Shown here one piece after another: positions 1-8,362 of a stretch of DNA of 64,000 nt. A model generated the notes under the pieces. That model saw only the letters and a program-made list of their open reading frames with translations. It made no database searches and had not been told where the DNA came from. The stretch's first letter is position 1. Every line of letters begins with the position of its first letter. A program made the position numbers and the translations under genes. The stretch comes from Streptomyces flavofungini (GTDB lineage: Bacteria; Actinomycetota; Actinomycetes; Streptomycetales; Streptomycetaceae), in contig NZ_BMVR01000011.1 of the NCBI RefSeq assembly GCF_014650815.1, positions 240,519-304,518 of the forward strand. Reading direction: 5' to 3'.

Positions 1-30
1 GGAGACGGCGGCGGCGGGTGATGCGGTGGT

Positions 31-726
31 TCACGGGTTCTGTCCCTTGAGGATCTTGGGGAGGTCCTGCTCGTAGTCCTTGGCCGTCGCGTCCTTGCCG
101 TTGTAGACGACATAGCCGGCGTCGGACTTCGGCGAGAAGGCGATGACCTGCGTGCCGTGCATCGATTCGATCTTGCCGTTCTTGAGCTTCTTGGACGGCT
201 CGATGCTGATGCCGACGGTGCGGGCGCTGCCCTGGATGGTCGGGAAGTCGCCGGTCAGACCGATGAACTCGGGGTCCTGGGCCTTCAGCCACTTGCCGAG
301 TTCCTTCGAGGTGTCCCGCTTCGGGTCGGTGGTGACGAAGACGACCTGGAGCTTGTCGAGGTCGGCCTTCGTGACGGCCTTCTTCTGCAGCAGGCTCTTC
401 TTGGCGACGGCGATGTTGCTCATCGTCAGCGGGCACACGTCGGGGCAGTTGGTGTAGCCGTAGTAGAGGAGCACCGGCTTGCCCTTGGTCTGCTCGCGCA
501 GGTCGTACTTCTTGCCGTGGGTGTCCGTCAGGATCAGGTCCGGCTTCTTGAACGGCTTGTCGAGAACCGTCGCGGCTTCGTCCTTCGCGGACTCCATCGA
601 CACGTCGGCGACCGGCTTCTTGCTGTCGCCGTCGCCACCGCCGCACGCGGTCAGGGTGACGGCGGCCGCGGTCAGGAGCGCGGCGGCGGTGAGCGTCTTC
701 GTGGTCTTCTTGCTCAACTTGCGCAT
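31..726 (-). CDS. SCO1/SenC-family copper chaperone lipoprotein
   Basis: A 231-residue extracellular thioredoxin-fold copper chaperone of the SCO1/SenC/PrrC family, which delivers copper to the CuA site of cytochrome c oxidase or to other secreted cuproenzymes. The N-terminus is a lipoprotein signal with lipobox LTAC (Cys28), so the protein should sit on the outer face of the membrane. The copper-binding CxxxC motif NCPDVCP is at Cys94/Cys98 and the third ligand is likely His190 in SMHGTQ. Length is normal for the family. It is the third gene of a minus-strand group with a YcnI protein and a His/Met-rich membrane protein, a known streptomycete copper arrangement; the group probably continues beyond position 1. 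Confidence 0.93.
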   Translation of the reverse strand: MRKLSKKTTKTLTAAALLTAAAVTLTACGGGDGDSKKPVADVSMESAKDEAATVLDKPFKKPDLILTDTHGKKYDLREQTKGKPVLLYYGYTNCPDVCPLTMSNIAVAKKSLLQKKAVTKADLDKLQVVFVTTDPKRDTSKELGKWLKAQDPEFIGLTGDFPTIQGSARTVGISIEPSKKLKNGKIESMHGTQVIAFSPKSDAGYVVYNGKDATAKDYEQDLPKILKGQNP

Positions 727-798
727 ACGAAAATGTCCCAGATGTGAGGGGGCCGGGACGCGCCGGGGCCGGGGCCCGCGGCGCGTCCCGCGGGTGGC

Positions 799-1533
799 TC
801 AGCTGCTGCGGCGGCGTCCGGCGAGCACACCGAAGGCCACGCCCGCGGCGCCGACGACGATGCCGACGATGCCGAGGGTGCGGGCGGTGGTGTCGCTGCT
901 GTCGCTGTCCGAGGCGCTCTCTTCCTTGCCGCCGGACTTCGCGCCGGCCTTGTCGGCCTTGTTGTCGGCGGCGGCGCCGTGGTGGTCCTCGGAGGCGGCG
1001 CTCAGCGCGAGGGCGGGCGCCGGGAAGTCGGGCTCGTCCTGGCCCTTCTGCTGCGGCTCGATCCAGCGGACGACTTCCTTGTTGCTGTACGTCTGCAGCG
1101 CCTTGAAGACCATCTGGTCGGCGTCCTCGGGGAGCTGGCCGAGGGACAGCGGGAACTTCTGGAAGGTGCCGGGCTCGACGCCCTTGCCGTCGGCGGTCCA
1201 GGTGACCTTGGAGACGGCCTCGTCGATCTTCTCGCCGTGGATCTCGATCGGCTTCTTCAGCTTGGTCTTGGTGACCTTCGCCTTCCAGCCCGGGATGGGC
1301 TGCGTCATCACGGACGCGAGCGGCTGGTCGGCGGGGAAGGTGATCTCCAGCTTGGTGGTGGAGGCGTCGTCGCGCTCGTTGGGGACCTTGAAGTTGACGG
1401 TCGCGTAACCGCCCTTGGCGGCGACGCCCTCGGGGCTGACGCTGACGTGCGCGAAGGCGGGGACGGCGGAGAGCAGCAGGACGGCGGAGGCGGCGGTACC
1501 GGCGACGACGGAGACGCGGGTCAGGGACTTCAT
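799..1533 (-). CDS. YcnI/DUF1775 copper-binding surface protein
   Basis: A 244-residue exported protein. A signal peptide (residues 1-28, ending AFA) would leave His29 as the mature N-terminus (HVSVSP). That is typical of YcnI proteins, where the N-terminal His is part of the Cu(II) site. The body is the DUF1775 beta-sandwich; the tail is an Asp/Ser/Lys-rich linker followed by a membrane helix (about 215-238) and RRR, giving a C-terminal anchor. The start MKSLTRVS was chosen because it gives a clean signal peptide; a longer upstream reading exists but starts with a non-signal sequence. The neighbouring SCO1-like gene supports a copper-acquisition role. Confidence 0.9.
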   Translation of the reverse strand: MKSLTRVSVVAGTAASAVLLLSAVPAFAHVSVSPEGVAAKGGYATVNFKVPNERDDASTTKLEITFPADQPLASVMTQPIPGWKAKVTKTKLKKPIEIHGEKIDEAVSKVTWTADGKGVEPGTFQKFPLSLGQLPEDADQMVFKALQTYSNKEVVRWIEPQQKGQDEPDFPAPALALSAASEDHHGAAADNKADKAGAKSGGKEESASDSDSSDTTARTLGIVGIVVGAAGVAFGVLAGRRRSS

Positions 1534-1720
1534 GGCGGAATGCTCCAGTTTCGGCAGGTGGTCACGGCGGTCGTGCCCGTGGTGAACGGTGAATACGGCC
1601 GTACGCACTGAGGTGTTCGGAAGGGGACGCGAAGCGCCGGGCCGTGCGGCCACGCGCGCGTGCGTGCGGGTGCGCCACGCGGCACCCCCTCCGGATGGAT
1701 GCCGGGAGGAGCGGTCCGCG

Positions 1721-2608
1721 TCAGGCGGCGAGTGCGAGGGCGGCGGCCGCGGGCGGGCCGCGCCGGATCACCGTGTCCTCGAGCGCGACGGCCCGGAGCC
1801 GCGGCGGCGCCACGGTGCGCGGGGCGCGCGCGGGGCCCGTGGCGGGTGCGCCGAGGAGCCCGGCGCGCAGGACTCGTACCAGCGCGAGAGCAGCCCGGAG
1901 GGAACGTACGAGCGCCGCCTCGGCGACTCCGTACGCCCCCTGGGCGGAGAGCCGCACGAGGCGGGCGAGCGCGAGGTCGCCGCGGCGCAGCAGCCAGCCC
2001 GCGGCGAGGGCCGCGAGGACGTGCGCGAGCAGCATCGGAAGGGAGGGCAGGAGCGCGGCAGGGCCGGTCGGGCCCAGCGAGCCCATGGAAGGCAGCGCCG
2101 TCATCGACGGCATCGAGCCCGCCGTGTGCGCCGCCGCCTCGGCCCCCGCGTGGGCGTGTGCTCCGTGTGCGCCGCCCGACGGTTCGAGGCCCGCGCTCTG
2201 CAGGATCTGCCGGGCCTGGGCGGGCGTGATGGTCGCCCCGGCCGCGCCGCACGCGATGCGCGCCGCGCGCTCGACGAGCGAGGCGGCCCCCGAGCCGCCG
2301 CCCGCCGCTGACGTGCTCATCGCCATGCTGTGCTGCTGGCCGAGGCCGAACAGCGCGTGCAGGGCGAGCTGTCCGACGGCCAGCGCCCCCGCGATCCCCG
2401 GCAGCGACCGCTCGCGCCCGGCGAGGGGCACGGCGACGGCGAGGACGCCGAAGAAGGCGGCGATCAGCGTCCACCAGGGGACCGAGGCACAGGACGCGAG
2501 GACATGGCCCCCGGCGGACAGCACGACGCAGACCGCGGCGAAGGTCGCGGCCCGCAGGAACCGGACATCGGCTCCTGCGCGTGTCTGACGCGGGTGGGGG
2601 GCAGTCAT
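1721..2608 (-). CDS. His/Met-rich membrane protein of the copper cluster
   Basis: A 295-residue polytopic membrane protein with roughly five hydrophobic segments (about 18-38, 45-64, 71-88, 168-195 and 205-225). A central stretch is rich in His, Met and Ala (GQQHSMAMS, GAHGAHAHAG), consistent with metal contact. I do not recognise a named catalytic domain. Its place immediately upstream of the YcnI and SCO1-like genes, all on the minus strand, suggests a copper-handling function, which is inference. The ATG at 2608 is kept because the next in-frame starts would remove the first hydrophobic helix. Confidence 0.75.
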   Translation of the reverse strand: MTAPHPRQTRAGADVRFLRAATFAAVCVVLSAGGHVLASCASVPWWTLIAAFFGVLAVAVPLAGRERSLPGIAGALAVGQLALHALFGLGQQHSMAMSTSAAGGGSGAASLVERAARIACGAAGATITPAQARQILQSAGLEPSGGAHGAHAHAGAEAAAHTAGSMPSMTALPSMGSLGPTGPAALLPSLPMLLAHVLAALAAGWLLRRGDLALARLVRLSAQGAYGVAEAALVRSLRAALALVRVLRAGLLGAPATGPARAPRTVAPPRLRAVALEDTVIRRGPPAAAALALAA

Positions 2609-2812
2609 GGCCGGGCCATCATCGCACCAGGCTTACCCGTCCCCTGCGGCAGGTCCGCGGGCACCGGCGAATTCTCCGGGGTACCCGGCTACACCGGGTG
2701 GGGTGCTCCGCGCGTCCGCCGTATGGGCGGCATCACGTCAAGTGGGCGCTTATCCGTGGTTACTCGCGGCAATACGTATCGGTATGTCGAGCCGCAGCCA
2801 GGAGGCTGGAGC

Positions 2813-3328
2813 ATGAGCATCTGGTGGTCACTCCATTTGCGGCGCGAAGCTGCGAGCGTTCCGCTCGCCCGGCGCCTGCTGATGGGCACGATGGAGAGCG
2901 CGGGGGTGCACCCCGACGTCAGTTACGAACTCTCGCTGGCCCTCACCGAGGCCTGCGCCAACGCCGTCGAGCACGGTGGGGCCGCGACGCCCGGGGCGCC
3001 CGGCGGCGCGTACCGGGTCACGGCGTACCTGGACGGCGAGAAGTGCCGCATCGAGGTCGCCGACTCCGGTCCGGGCTTCCCTACGAGCCGCGTCCGCATG
3101 TCCGTCCGCCGCCGGGCCCGCCGCCGCACCCGCCGCCCGTCCCGCGCCCCCAAGCCGGTCACGCCCGCGGTACCGGCCGAGGTCGCCGAGAGCGGCCGGG
3201 GCCTGTGCCTGATCCGCGAGTTGGCCGACCATGTGGACTTCGGGAACGTGCCGGGCCGCGGCGGCGCGGTGATCAGTTTCGACAAGGTCCTGAAGTGGCG
3301 CGAGGACGCGCCGCTCGTCAGCGCGTAG
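2813..3328 (+). CDS. HATPase-only regulatory protein (anti-sigma kinase-like)
   Basis: A 171-residue protein of the RsbW/SpoIIAB-like HATPase_c family, abundant in Streptomyces as stand-alone regulators that phosphorylate or bind anti-anti-sigma factors. The N-box is LTEACANAVEH (about 43-53), the G1 box DSGPGF is near residue 83 and the G2-like box SGRGLCLIREL is near 126. An unusual Arg-rich stretch (SVRRRARRRTRRPSR, about 95-109) is inserted in the ATP-lid region between G1 and G2. The ATG at 2813 follows the strong ribosome site GGAGG at 2801. It appears monocistronic and its 3' end lies in a tandem duplication. Confidence 0.85.
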   Translation: MSIWWSLHLRREAASVPLARRLLMGTMESAGVHPDVSYELSLALTEACANAVEHGGAATPGAPGGAYRVTAYLDGEKCRIEVADSGPGFPTSRVRMSVRRRARRRTRRPSRAPKPVTPAVPAEVAESGRGLCLIRELADHVDFGNVPGRGGAVISFDKVLKWREDAPLVSA

Positions 3329-3414
3329 CTGTCAGCGGGTGGTGGAGCTCGTCAGCGCGTAGCCGTCAGCGGGCGGCGGAGCTCGGCAGCGCGTAGACCT
3401 CAGCGGGTGCCGGA
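3317..3414. repeat. 34-bp tandem repeat spanning a stop codon
   Basis: Two near-identical 34-bp units (3317-3350 and 3351-3384, three differences) and a decayed third unit (from 3385). Each unit begins GTCAGCGCGTAG and ends near GGAGCTC. The first unit contains the last codons and TAG stop of the HATPase gene, so the stop is repeated downstream. This is visible directly; replication slippage is the likely origin. Confidence 0.85.
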
Positions 3415-3436
3415 ATCGTCCCGGGCGAAACGATGT

Positions 3437-3450
3437 CCTGACCGGTCAGG
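3437..3450. terminator. Palindrome CCTGACCGGTCAGG between convergent genes
   Basis: A perfect 14-bp palindrome directly abutting the stop codon of the minus-strand NmrA-like gene and downstream of the plus-strand HATPase gene. The same 14-bp sequence recurs at 6836-6849 at another convergent junction. Without a loop or T-run it is not a classical terminator, so the role is uncertain. Confidence 0.35.
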
Positions 3451-4257
3451 TCACCGCACCGTCGCCGCGTACACCTCAAGGGCCGACCGTGGTGCCCGCC
3501 CGAGCAGCGCGCGCAGCTGGTTGTCGGCGATCGACGTGCCGTCGAGGAAGCCGCCCGCGATCGCCGAGTAGGTGCTCAGGAGCATCGGGACCTGGAAGGG
3601 GAGCGCCTCGGCGGCGGTGGTGATCGCCTCGCGGGTGGCGGTGAGGGTGCCGGGTTGGTAGCGGCCGCCGAGTGCTTCGGCCAGGTCGGTGCCGCTCAGG
3701 GGCTGTTCGCCGACGAGTTCGTAGGTGCGGCCCGCGTGCGGGGCCGGGTCGGTGGCCACGCGGACGGCCACGTCCGCCAGGTCCGCGCGGGCCACGGCGG
3801 CGAGCCGGCCGTCCCCGAGGGGCGCGGCGATGGTGCCGTCGGGGCCCGGGGCGGCGATCGCGGCCAGGAACTCCGCGTACAGGCCGTTGCGCAGGACCGT
3901 CCAGCGCAGTGTGGAGCGGAGCAGCCTGCGCTCGGTCCAGCGGTGGGCGAGGGCGTACGTGAGGTGGTCGCCGTCGCCGCTGAGGCTGGTGTAGACGAGG
4001 TGGCCGACGCCGGCCTTCTCGGCGGCGGTGATCACGGCCTCGTGGCGGGCGGCGACGACGTCGTCCTCGGCGGCCCCGGCCGAGATCACGAGCAGGGTGG
4101 TGACGCCGGTGAAGTCCAGGGACGAGGGGTCGTCGAAGTCGACGCGGCGCTGTCCGGGCGCCGGGGCGCGGGTGCCGACGAGGACGTCGTCGCGGTCGGC
4201 GAGGCGGGCGGTGACGAGCTTGCCGAGTGCGCCCGTGGCGCCGGTGATCATGAGCAT
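3451..4257 (-). CDS. NmrA-like NAD(P)-binding oxidoreductase
   Basis: A 268-residue atypical short-chain dehydrogenase of the NmrA/QOR2-like group. It starts with beta strand LMITGATGALGKLV, which contains the GxxGxxG dinucleotide motif at residues 5-11. The usual catalytic YxxxK is not evident, as in other NmrA-like members, which are NAD(P)H-dependent quinone reductases or redox sensors. The start MLMITG at 4257 puts the Rossmann motif at the N-terminus. It is divergent from an HxlR regulator whose start is 108 bp away, a common pairing for quinone or electrophile response. Confidence 0.88.
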   Translation of the reverse strand: MLMITGATGALGKLVTARLADRDDVLVGTRAPAPGQRRVDFDDPSSLDFTGVTTLLVISAGAAEDDVVAARHEAVITAAEKAGVGHLVYTSLSGDGDHLTYALAHRWTERRLLRSTLRWTVLRNGLYAEFLAAIAAPGPDGTIAAPLGDGRLAAVARADLADVAVRVATDPAPHAGRTYELVGEQPLSGTDLAEALGGRYQPGTLTATREAITTAAEALPFQVPMLLSTYSAIAGGFLDGTSIADNQLRALLGRAPRSALEVYAATVR

Positions 4258-4365
4258 GGGAACGTTCCCCCGTCGTTCTGGGTTCTCCTTGCGGCGGGCG
4301 GCGGTGGTCGCCGGGCCCGGGATCATCGTGATCGGCGGCGGGCGCATGCGTAAGGAGGCACTCTG
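4258..4365. promoter_or_regulatory. Divergent promoter region of the NmrA/HxlR pair
   Basis: The 108-bp gap between the divergent start codons must hold both promoters and probably the HxlR operator. A ribosome site AAGGAGG lies at 4352 for the HxlR gene. I cannot pick out convincing -10 boxes by eye. Confidence 0.5.
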
Positions 4366-4806
4366 ATGTCAGCAGGGCACACGGCGATAACCACCCCGCA
4401 GGCCGCGGTGGCGGCGGGCGAGCCGGTGATCCAGTGCGAGACGCCGCAGGACGAGTGCGGGGTCCGGGACGTCCTGGACCGCCTCGGCGACAAGTGGTCC
4501 GTCTACGTAGTGGTCGAACTCGCCTCCGGAGTACTGCGGTTCAAGGAGTTGCAGCGCCGCATCCACGGCGGCATCTCGCAGCGCATGCTCACTCTGACGG
4601 TGCGCCGCCTGGAGCGCGACGGCCTGGTGAAGCGCACCGTGTACCCGACGATCCCGCCGCAGGTCGAGTACGAGCTGACGGAGATGGGCCACAGCCTCAC
4701 CCACCTCGTGAAGTCCCTCGCGGACTGGTCGATCGCCCACCGCCCGGCGATCTCGGCGGCGCGGGAGACGTACGACGCGCGGACCGCCGAGGACGTCCGC
4801 CCCTGA
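4366..4806 (+). CDS. HxlR-family winged-helix regulator
   Basis: A 146-residue HxlR-type transcription factor. The domain spans about residues 22-120, with the typical opening CGVRDVLDRLGDKWSVYVV, the recognition region RFKELQRRIHGGISQRML and the wing TVYPTIPPQVEYELT. Many HxlR proteins sense quinones, aldehydes or disulfide stress through the N-terminal cysteines; here Cys24 and Cys29 (CETPQDEC) are candidates. It is read away from the NmrA-like oxidoreductase gene, which is its most likely target. Start supported by AAGGAGG eight bases upstream. Confidence 0.92.
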   Translation: MSAGHTAITTPQAAVAAGEPVIQCETPQDECGVRDVLDRLGDKWSVYVVVELASGVLRFKELQRRIHGGISQRMLTLTVRRLERDGLVKRTVYPTIPPQVEYELTEMGHSLTHLVKSLADWSIAHRPAISAARETYDARTAEDVRP

Positions 4807-4816
4807 CGGACCGGCC

Positions 4817-6271
4817 TCAGCCCTCGTCCGGCGCGGGCGGCAGCACCCGGCACAGTGCCTCGATCGCCGCCGCGTACCCGTGCTCGGGCGGCGTCGCGTA
4901 CCCGACCACCAGGCCGTCCGGCGCGTGCGTCGACGCGTCCGGGTGCCGGTAGCCGGAAAGCCCCTCCAGGCCCACCCCCTGCCACGCGGCGGCCTTCACG
5001 GCGGACGCCTCCGCGCCGGGCGGCAGCCGCAGCACGGCGTGCAGCCCGGCGGCGATGCCGGTGACGGTGATGTGCGGGGCGCGTTCGGCGAGGGTGGCGA
5101 CGAGGTGGTCGCGGCGGCGCCGGTAGCGCTGGCGCATGCGGCGGATGTGCCGGTCGTAGTGGCCGGAGTCGATCAGGTCGGCGAGGGTGAGCTGGTCGGG
5201 GACGCTCACCCAGGCCTCCCGCTCGCCCTTGGCGGCGACGACCGCGCCGACGAGGTGTTCCGGAAGCACCATCCAGCCGACGCGCACGGCGGGCGACAGG
5301 CTCTTGCTCACCGACCCGATGTACACGACGCGTTCGGGGTCGAGGCCCTGCACGGCGCCGACGGGTTCGCGGTCGTAGCGGAACTCGCCGTCGTAGTCGT
5401 CCTCCAGGACCAGCCCGCCGTGCGTGCGGGCCCAGTCGACGACGGCGGTGCGGCGCGCGGGGTGCAGCGGCCCGCCGGTGGGGAATTGGTGCGCGGGCGT
5501 GAGCAGCACCGCCCGGACGGGTCCGGGCACGTCCGCCAACTCCTCGACGCGGGCGCCGTGTTCGTCCAGCGCCAGGGGTGACGTCCGTACTCTGGCGGCG
5601 TCCAGGAGCGAGCGGTGGAAGCCGAGGCCGTACGCCTCCACGGCGAGCGGCCCGCGCAGCACCCCGCCGCCCGCGCCGCCCCCGGGCCCGCCGAACAGCA
5701 GCCGCAGCGCATGGGCGAAACCGGAGCACACCACGATCCGGTCAGGATCCGTCCTGGTCCCGCGCACCCGCGCCAGATACTCGGCGAGCGCCCGGCGCAG
5801 CTCGATCCGACCCTGCGGATCGCCGGGCCCGAAGGCCTCGTTGGGTGCGGCGACCAGGGCGCGCCGGGCGGCCGCGAGCCAGGCGGCGCGGGGGAAGGAA
5901 CCGGCGTCCGGCTGGCCCTGGACGAGGTTGTGCGCGGGCTTCGCGGGGGCGGTGGGGGAGCGTTTGGGGATGCGTACGCGCGGTGGCGGAGCGGCCCGCT
6001 CGGCGACGCGGGTGCCCGAGCCCTGGCGGGCGGTCAGCCAGCCCTCGGCGACGAGTTCGGCGTAGGCGTCGGCGACGGTGTTGCGGGCGACGCCGAGGTC
6101 GGCGGCCAGGGAGCGGTACGGGGGCAGGCGGGTGCCGGGGGCGAGGCGGCCGTCCTGCACGGCGGCGCGCAGGGCGCGGATGAGGGCGGCGCGGCGGCTG
6201 CCTCCGCCGGACAGGTCCAGGTGCAGGTCGCTGCCGAGGCTCGCTGCCGAATTGACCCAGGAATCCGCCAT
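4817..6271 (-). CDS. MocR/PdxR-type GntR-aminotransferase regulator
   Basis: A 484-residue fusion of a GntR winged helix (about 20-85, including LRAAVQDGRLAPGTRLP and the SRSLAADLGVARNTV-like recognition region) with a fold-type I aminotransferase domain (about 115-480). The PLP lysine is in SVSKSLSPAVRVGW. MocR proteins use PLP or its adducts as effector rather than acting as free aminotransferases. It is divergent from an AhpD-like gene with only 47 bp between the start codons, so the regulator probably controls that gene. Length and domain order are normal. Confidence 0.93.
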   Translation of the reverse strand: MADSWVNSAASLGSDLHLDLSGGGSRRAALIRALRAAVQDGRLAPGTRLPPYRSLAADLGVARNTVADAYAELVAEGWLTARQGSGTRVAERAAPPPRVRIPKRSPTAPAKPAHNLVQGQPDAGSFPRAAWLAAARRALVAAPNEAFGPGDPQGRIELRRALAEYLARVRGTRTDPDRIVVCSGFAHALRLLFGGPGGGAGGGVLRGPLAVEAYGLGFHRSLLDAARVRTSPLALDEHGARVEELADVPGPVRAVLLTPAHQFPTGGPLHPARRTAVVDWARTHGGLVLEDDYDGEFRYDREPVGAVQGLDPERVVYIGSVSKSLSPAVRVGWMVLPEHLVGAVVAAKGEREAWVSVPDQLTLADLIDSGHYDRHIRRMRQRYRRRRDHLVATLAERAPHITVTGIAAGLHAVLRLPPGAEASAVKAAAWQGVGLEGLSGYRHPDASTHAPDGLVVGYATPPEHGYAAAIEALCRVLPPAPDEG

Positions 6272-6318
6272 GGAAATGCACCCTACCCGTGGTCTTTGCG
6301 CGCCGTAGGTTCATGGTC
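6272..6318. promoter_or_regulatory. Very short shared promoter between the MocR gene and its divergent partner
   Basis: Only 47 bp separate the two start codons. Neither gene shows a good ribosome site, which suggests leaderless or nearly leaderless transcripts in both directions. The segment contains TACCCGTGGTCTTTGC and CGTAGGTTC; MocR sites often carry a GTGGTC-like element, but that assignment is a guess. Confidence 0.5.
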
Positions 6319-6840
6319 ATGACGAACAACACGACGTACACCGAAATCGCCCGGCCCGCTCAGCCCGCCCAGTCCCCCGGGACCCTGCCCCGCATCGACT
6401 TCGCCAAGACCGCCCCGAAGGTCTTCAAGGCCGTCATCGGCCTGGACGCCGCCGCCCGCGCCGGGCTCGACCCGGCCCTCGTCGAGCTGATCCAGATCCG
6501 CGCCTCGCACCTCAACGGCTGCGCGTACTGCCTGCACATGCACACCAACGACGCGCGCAAGGCGGGCGAGAGCGAGGACCGGCTGCACATGGTCGCCGTC
6601 TGGCGCGAGGCCAGGAACTTCTTCTCGGCCAAGGAGCAGGCCGCTCTCGCGTTGACCGACGCGGTGACCCGCGTCGGCGATGCCGGTGTGCCCGACGCCG
6701 TGTACGCGGAGGCCGCGGGCCACTTCGAGGAGGCCGAGCTGGCCCAGGTCCTGGCCCTGATCTTCACGATCAACACATGGAACAGGATCGCGCTGAGCAC
6801 GGCGAAGGTCGCCGGGACGGACGAGCGCGCGGGCTCCTGA
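6319..6840 (+). CDS. AhpD-like carboxymuconolactone decarboxylase family protein
   Basis: A 173-residue all-helical protein of the CMD/AhpD superfamily. The redox motif is in LNGCAYCLHMHTNDARKAG (CxxC plus nearby His), the signature of AhpD-like alkylhydroperoxidases that reduce peroxide or act as thiol-disulfide reductants. Two in-frame ATG codons (6313, 6319) are possible; the second gives MTNNTTYTEIAR. The divergent MocR gene suggests PLP- or amine-linked regulation. It ends at a palindrome shared with the convergent MFS gene. Confidence 0.9.
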   Translation: MTNNTTYTEIARPAQPAQSPGTLPRIDFAKTAPKVFKAVIGLDAAARAGLDPALVELIQIRASHLNGCAYCLHMHTNDARKAGESEDRLHMVAVWREARNFFSAKEQAALALTDAVTRVGDAGVPDAVYAEAAGHFEEAELAQVLALIFTINTWNRIALSTAKVAGTDERAGS

Positions 6841-6849
6841 CCGGTCAGG
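6836..6849. terminator. Palindrome CCTGACCGGTCAGG containing both stop codons
   Basis: The 14-bp palindrome contains the TGA of the AhpD-like gene (6838-6840) and the complementary stop of the convergent MFS gene (6845-6847). It is identical to the palindrome at 3437-3450. Confidence 0.35.
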
Positions 6850-8074
6850 CGGCCCGAGCCGCGGGGGCGCGGACGTCCCTGGCACGCGCCGCCCACCGCG
6901 CCACCGGCCCCATCGCGTACGACGCCGCCAGCACCGCCCCGCCCAGCAGCAGCCACCCCGGCGTCCCCCACTCCACCAGGAGCGCGGTCAGGATCAGAGG
7001 GCCGAGGGTGCGGGCGACGGTGACGCCGGTGCCGAAGAAGCCCTGGTACTCGCCGATGCGGCCGGAAGGGGCCAGGTCGAAGCCGAGTTGCCAGGAACCG
7101 GCGGACTGCAGCATCTCGGCGGCGAGCAGCAGCACGGACGCGGCGACGAGGACCGCGGCGGCCGTCCACGCCCCGCCCACGGCGGCCGCGAGGGCGAACA
7201 CCGCGCACGCCGCCAGCATCAGCACCCCGGACCTGCGCACGGCCCGCAGCGCCGTCGGGATGCCGGAGACCGACCGTGCCGTACGCACCTGAAAGGCCAT
7301 GACGCCCAGGGTGTTGAGGACGAACAGCGCCGAGACGAGCCACGCGGGGGCGGCCGTGCGTTCGGTGAGCCACAGCGGGATGCCGAGGCTGAGCAGCGGC
7401 ATCCGCAGCAGCAGAACGGTGTTGAGGAGCGTGACGACCGCGTACGGCCGGTCCCTGAGCACCGCGAGCCGCTCCCCCGCGACCGCCGCCACCGGCGCGA
7501 CGGCGGGCAGCCGCCACAGCACCGCGGCGCACACCGCGAACCCGGCGGCGTCCAGCGCGAACACGGAGAGGTACGCGGCCTCGCTGCCGTGGTGCAGGGC
7601 GATGCCGCCGAGTCCGGCGCCCACGGCGAGTCCCGCGTTGAGCGTGGACTGGAGGTGGGCGAGGAGCCCGGTCCGCTCCTCCTGGGTGACGAGCCCGGCG
7701 AGCAGCGCCTGGCGGGCCGCGGCGAGGCCCGACTGGGCGGCGGCGTACAGGAGCGCGGCGGCCACGAACGGCACGAAGTCGCGGACGACGAGGAAGGACG
7801 CGACGGCCGCGCTGGTCGCGAGGGCGAGCAGGACCGCCGTGCCGCGCGGCCCGCGCCGGTCGGCGAGCCGCCCGAGGGGCACCCCCACCACGGACCCGAC
7901 GGCCCACGCGAGCGTGAGCCCGAGCCCGGTCTTCGCCGGGGCGAGCCCGACGACGTGCGTGAAGTAGAGGGCGGACGTGACGTAGTACGCGCCGTCGCCC
8001 ACGGAGTTGGCGAGCTGCGCGAGGGCGAGCTGCCGCGCGGGTCCGGGGGCCGGAAGGAGGCGGGATGTCGTCAT
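6845..8074 (-). CDS. MFS transporter
   Basis: A 409-residue major facilitator protein with about 12 hydrophobic helices and the loop 2-3 motif GRLADRRGPRG near residue 65. It resembles the small drug-exporter-like MFS proteins of actinomycetes; the substrate cannot be told from sequence. The start at MTTSRLLP (8074) is preferred over the ATG nine bases upstream, though either is possible. The upstream segment has two related elements (GGTCCACTATGGGGCC and GGTTCATGGGCC) about 18 bp apart that could be regulator sites. Confidence 0.88.
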   Translation of the reverse strand: MTTSRLLPAPGPARQLALAQLANSVGDGAYYVTSALYFTHVVGLAPAKTGLGLTLAWAVGSVVGVPLGRLADRRGPRGTAVLLALATSAAVASFLVVRDFVPFVAAALLYAAAQSGLAAARQALLAGLVTQEERTGLLAHLQSTLNAGLAVGAGLGGIALHHGSEAAYLSVFALDAAGFAVCAAVLWRLPAVAPVAAVAGERLAVLRDRPYAVVTLLNTVLLLRMPLLSLGIPLWLTERTAAPAWLVSALFVLNTLGVMAFQVRTARSVSGIPTALRAVRRSGVLMLAACAVFALAAAVGGAWTAAAVLVAASVLLLAAEMLQSAGSWQLGFDLAPSGRIGEYQGFFGTGVTVARTLGPLILTALLVEWGTPGWLLLGGAVLAASYAMGPVARWAARARDVRAPAARAA

Positions 8075-8170
8075 GCCCGGCACGCTAGAGGCCGAGTGGC
8101 GTGCCCAGTTGGTCCACTATGGGGCCTGGTTCATGGGCCACTTTCAGGCACCGGGTGGGACGGAACTACC

Positions 8171-8292
8171 CCGTCCGGCGATGTTTGAAGGCGTCGGGCG
8201 GGAGGGACAGAGCCCGTCCGGCGATGACAGAAAAAGAGCCCGTCCGGCGATTGAGGACGAGGCCGAAGGCTGATCGGCGGCACACCGGACGG
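8171..8292. repeat. CCGTCCGGCGAT interspersed repeat cluster
   Basis: Three copies of the core CCGTCCGGCGAT (8171-8182, 8214-8225, 8240-8251), the last continuing into TTGAGGACGAGGCCGAAGGC, plus an inverted CCGGACGG at 8285-8292. From memory this core followed by TTGAGGACGAGG is a very common intergenic repeat of Streptomyces chromosomes. It fills most of the gap between the MFS and pepP genes and could fold into hairpins acting as a terminator. Confidence 0.8.
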
Positions 8293-8362
8293 GGGCACGC
8301 CGAGGGCCGGGCCCCACCTCGGGAACCCGGCCCTCGCCGACAAGAACAGCCGCGGCCGCAGG

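Noticed and set aside
157..747. Long plus-strand frames over the copper cluster
   Set aside because: They are antisense to the SCO1-like gene, are Arg/Val-rich, and show none of the motifs that the minus-strand frame shows.
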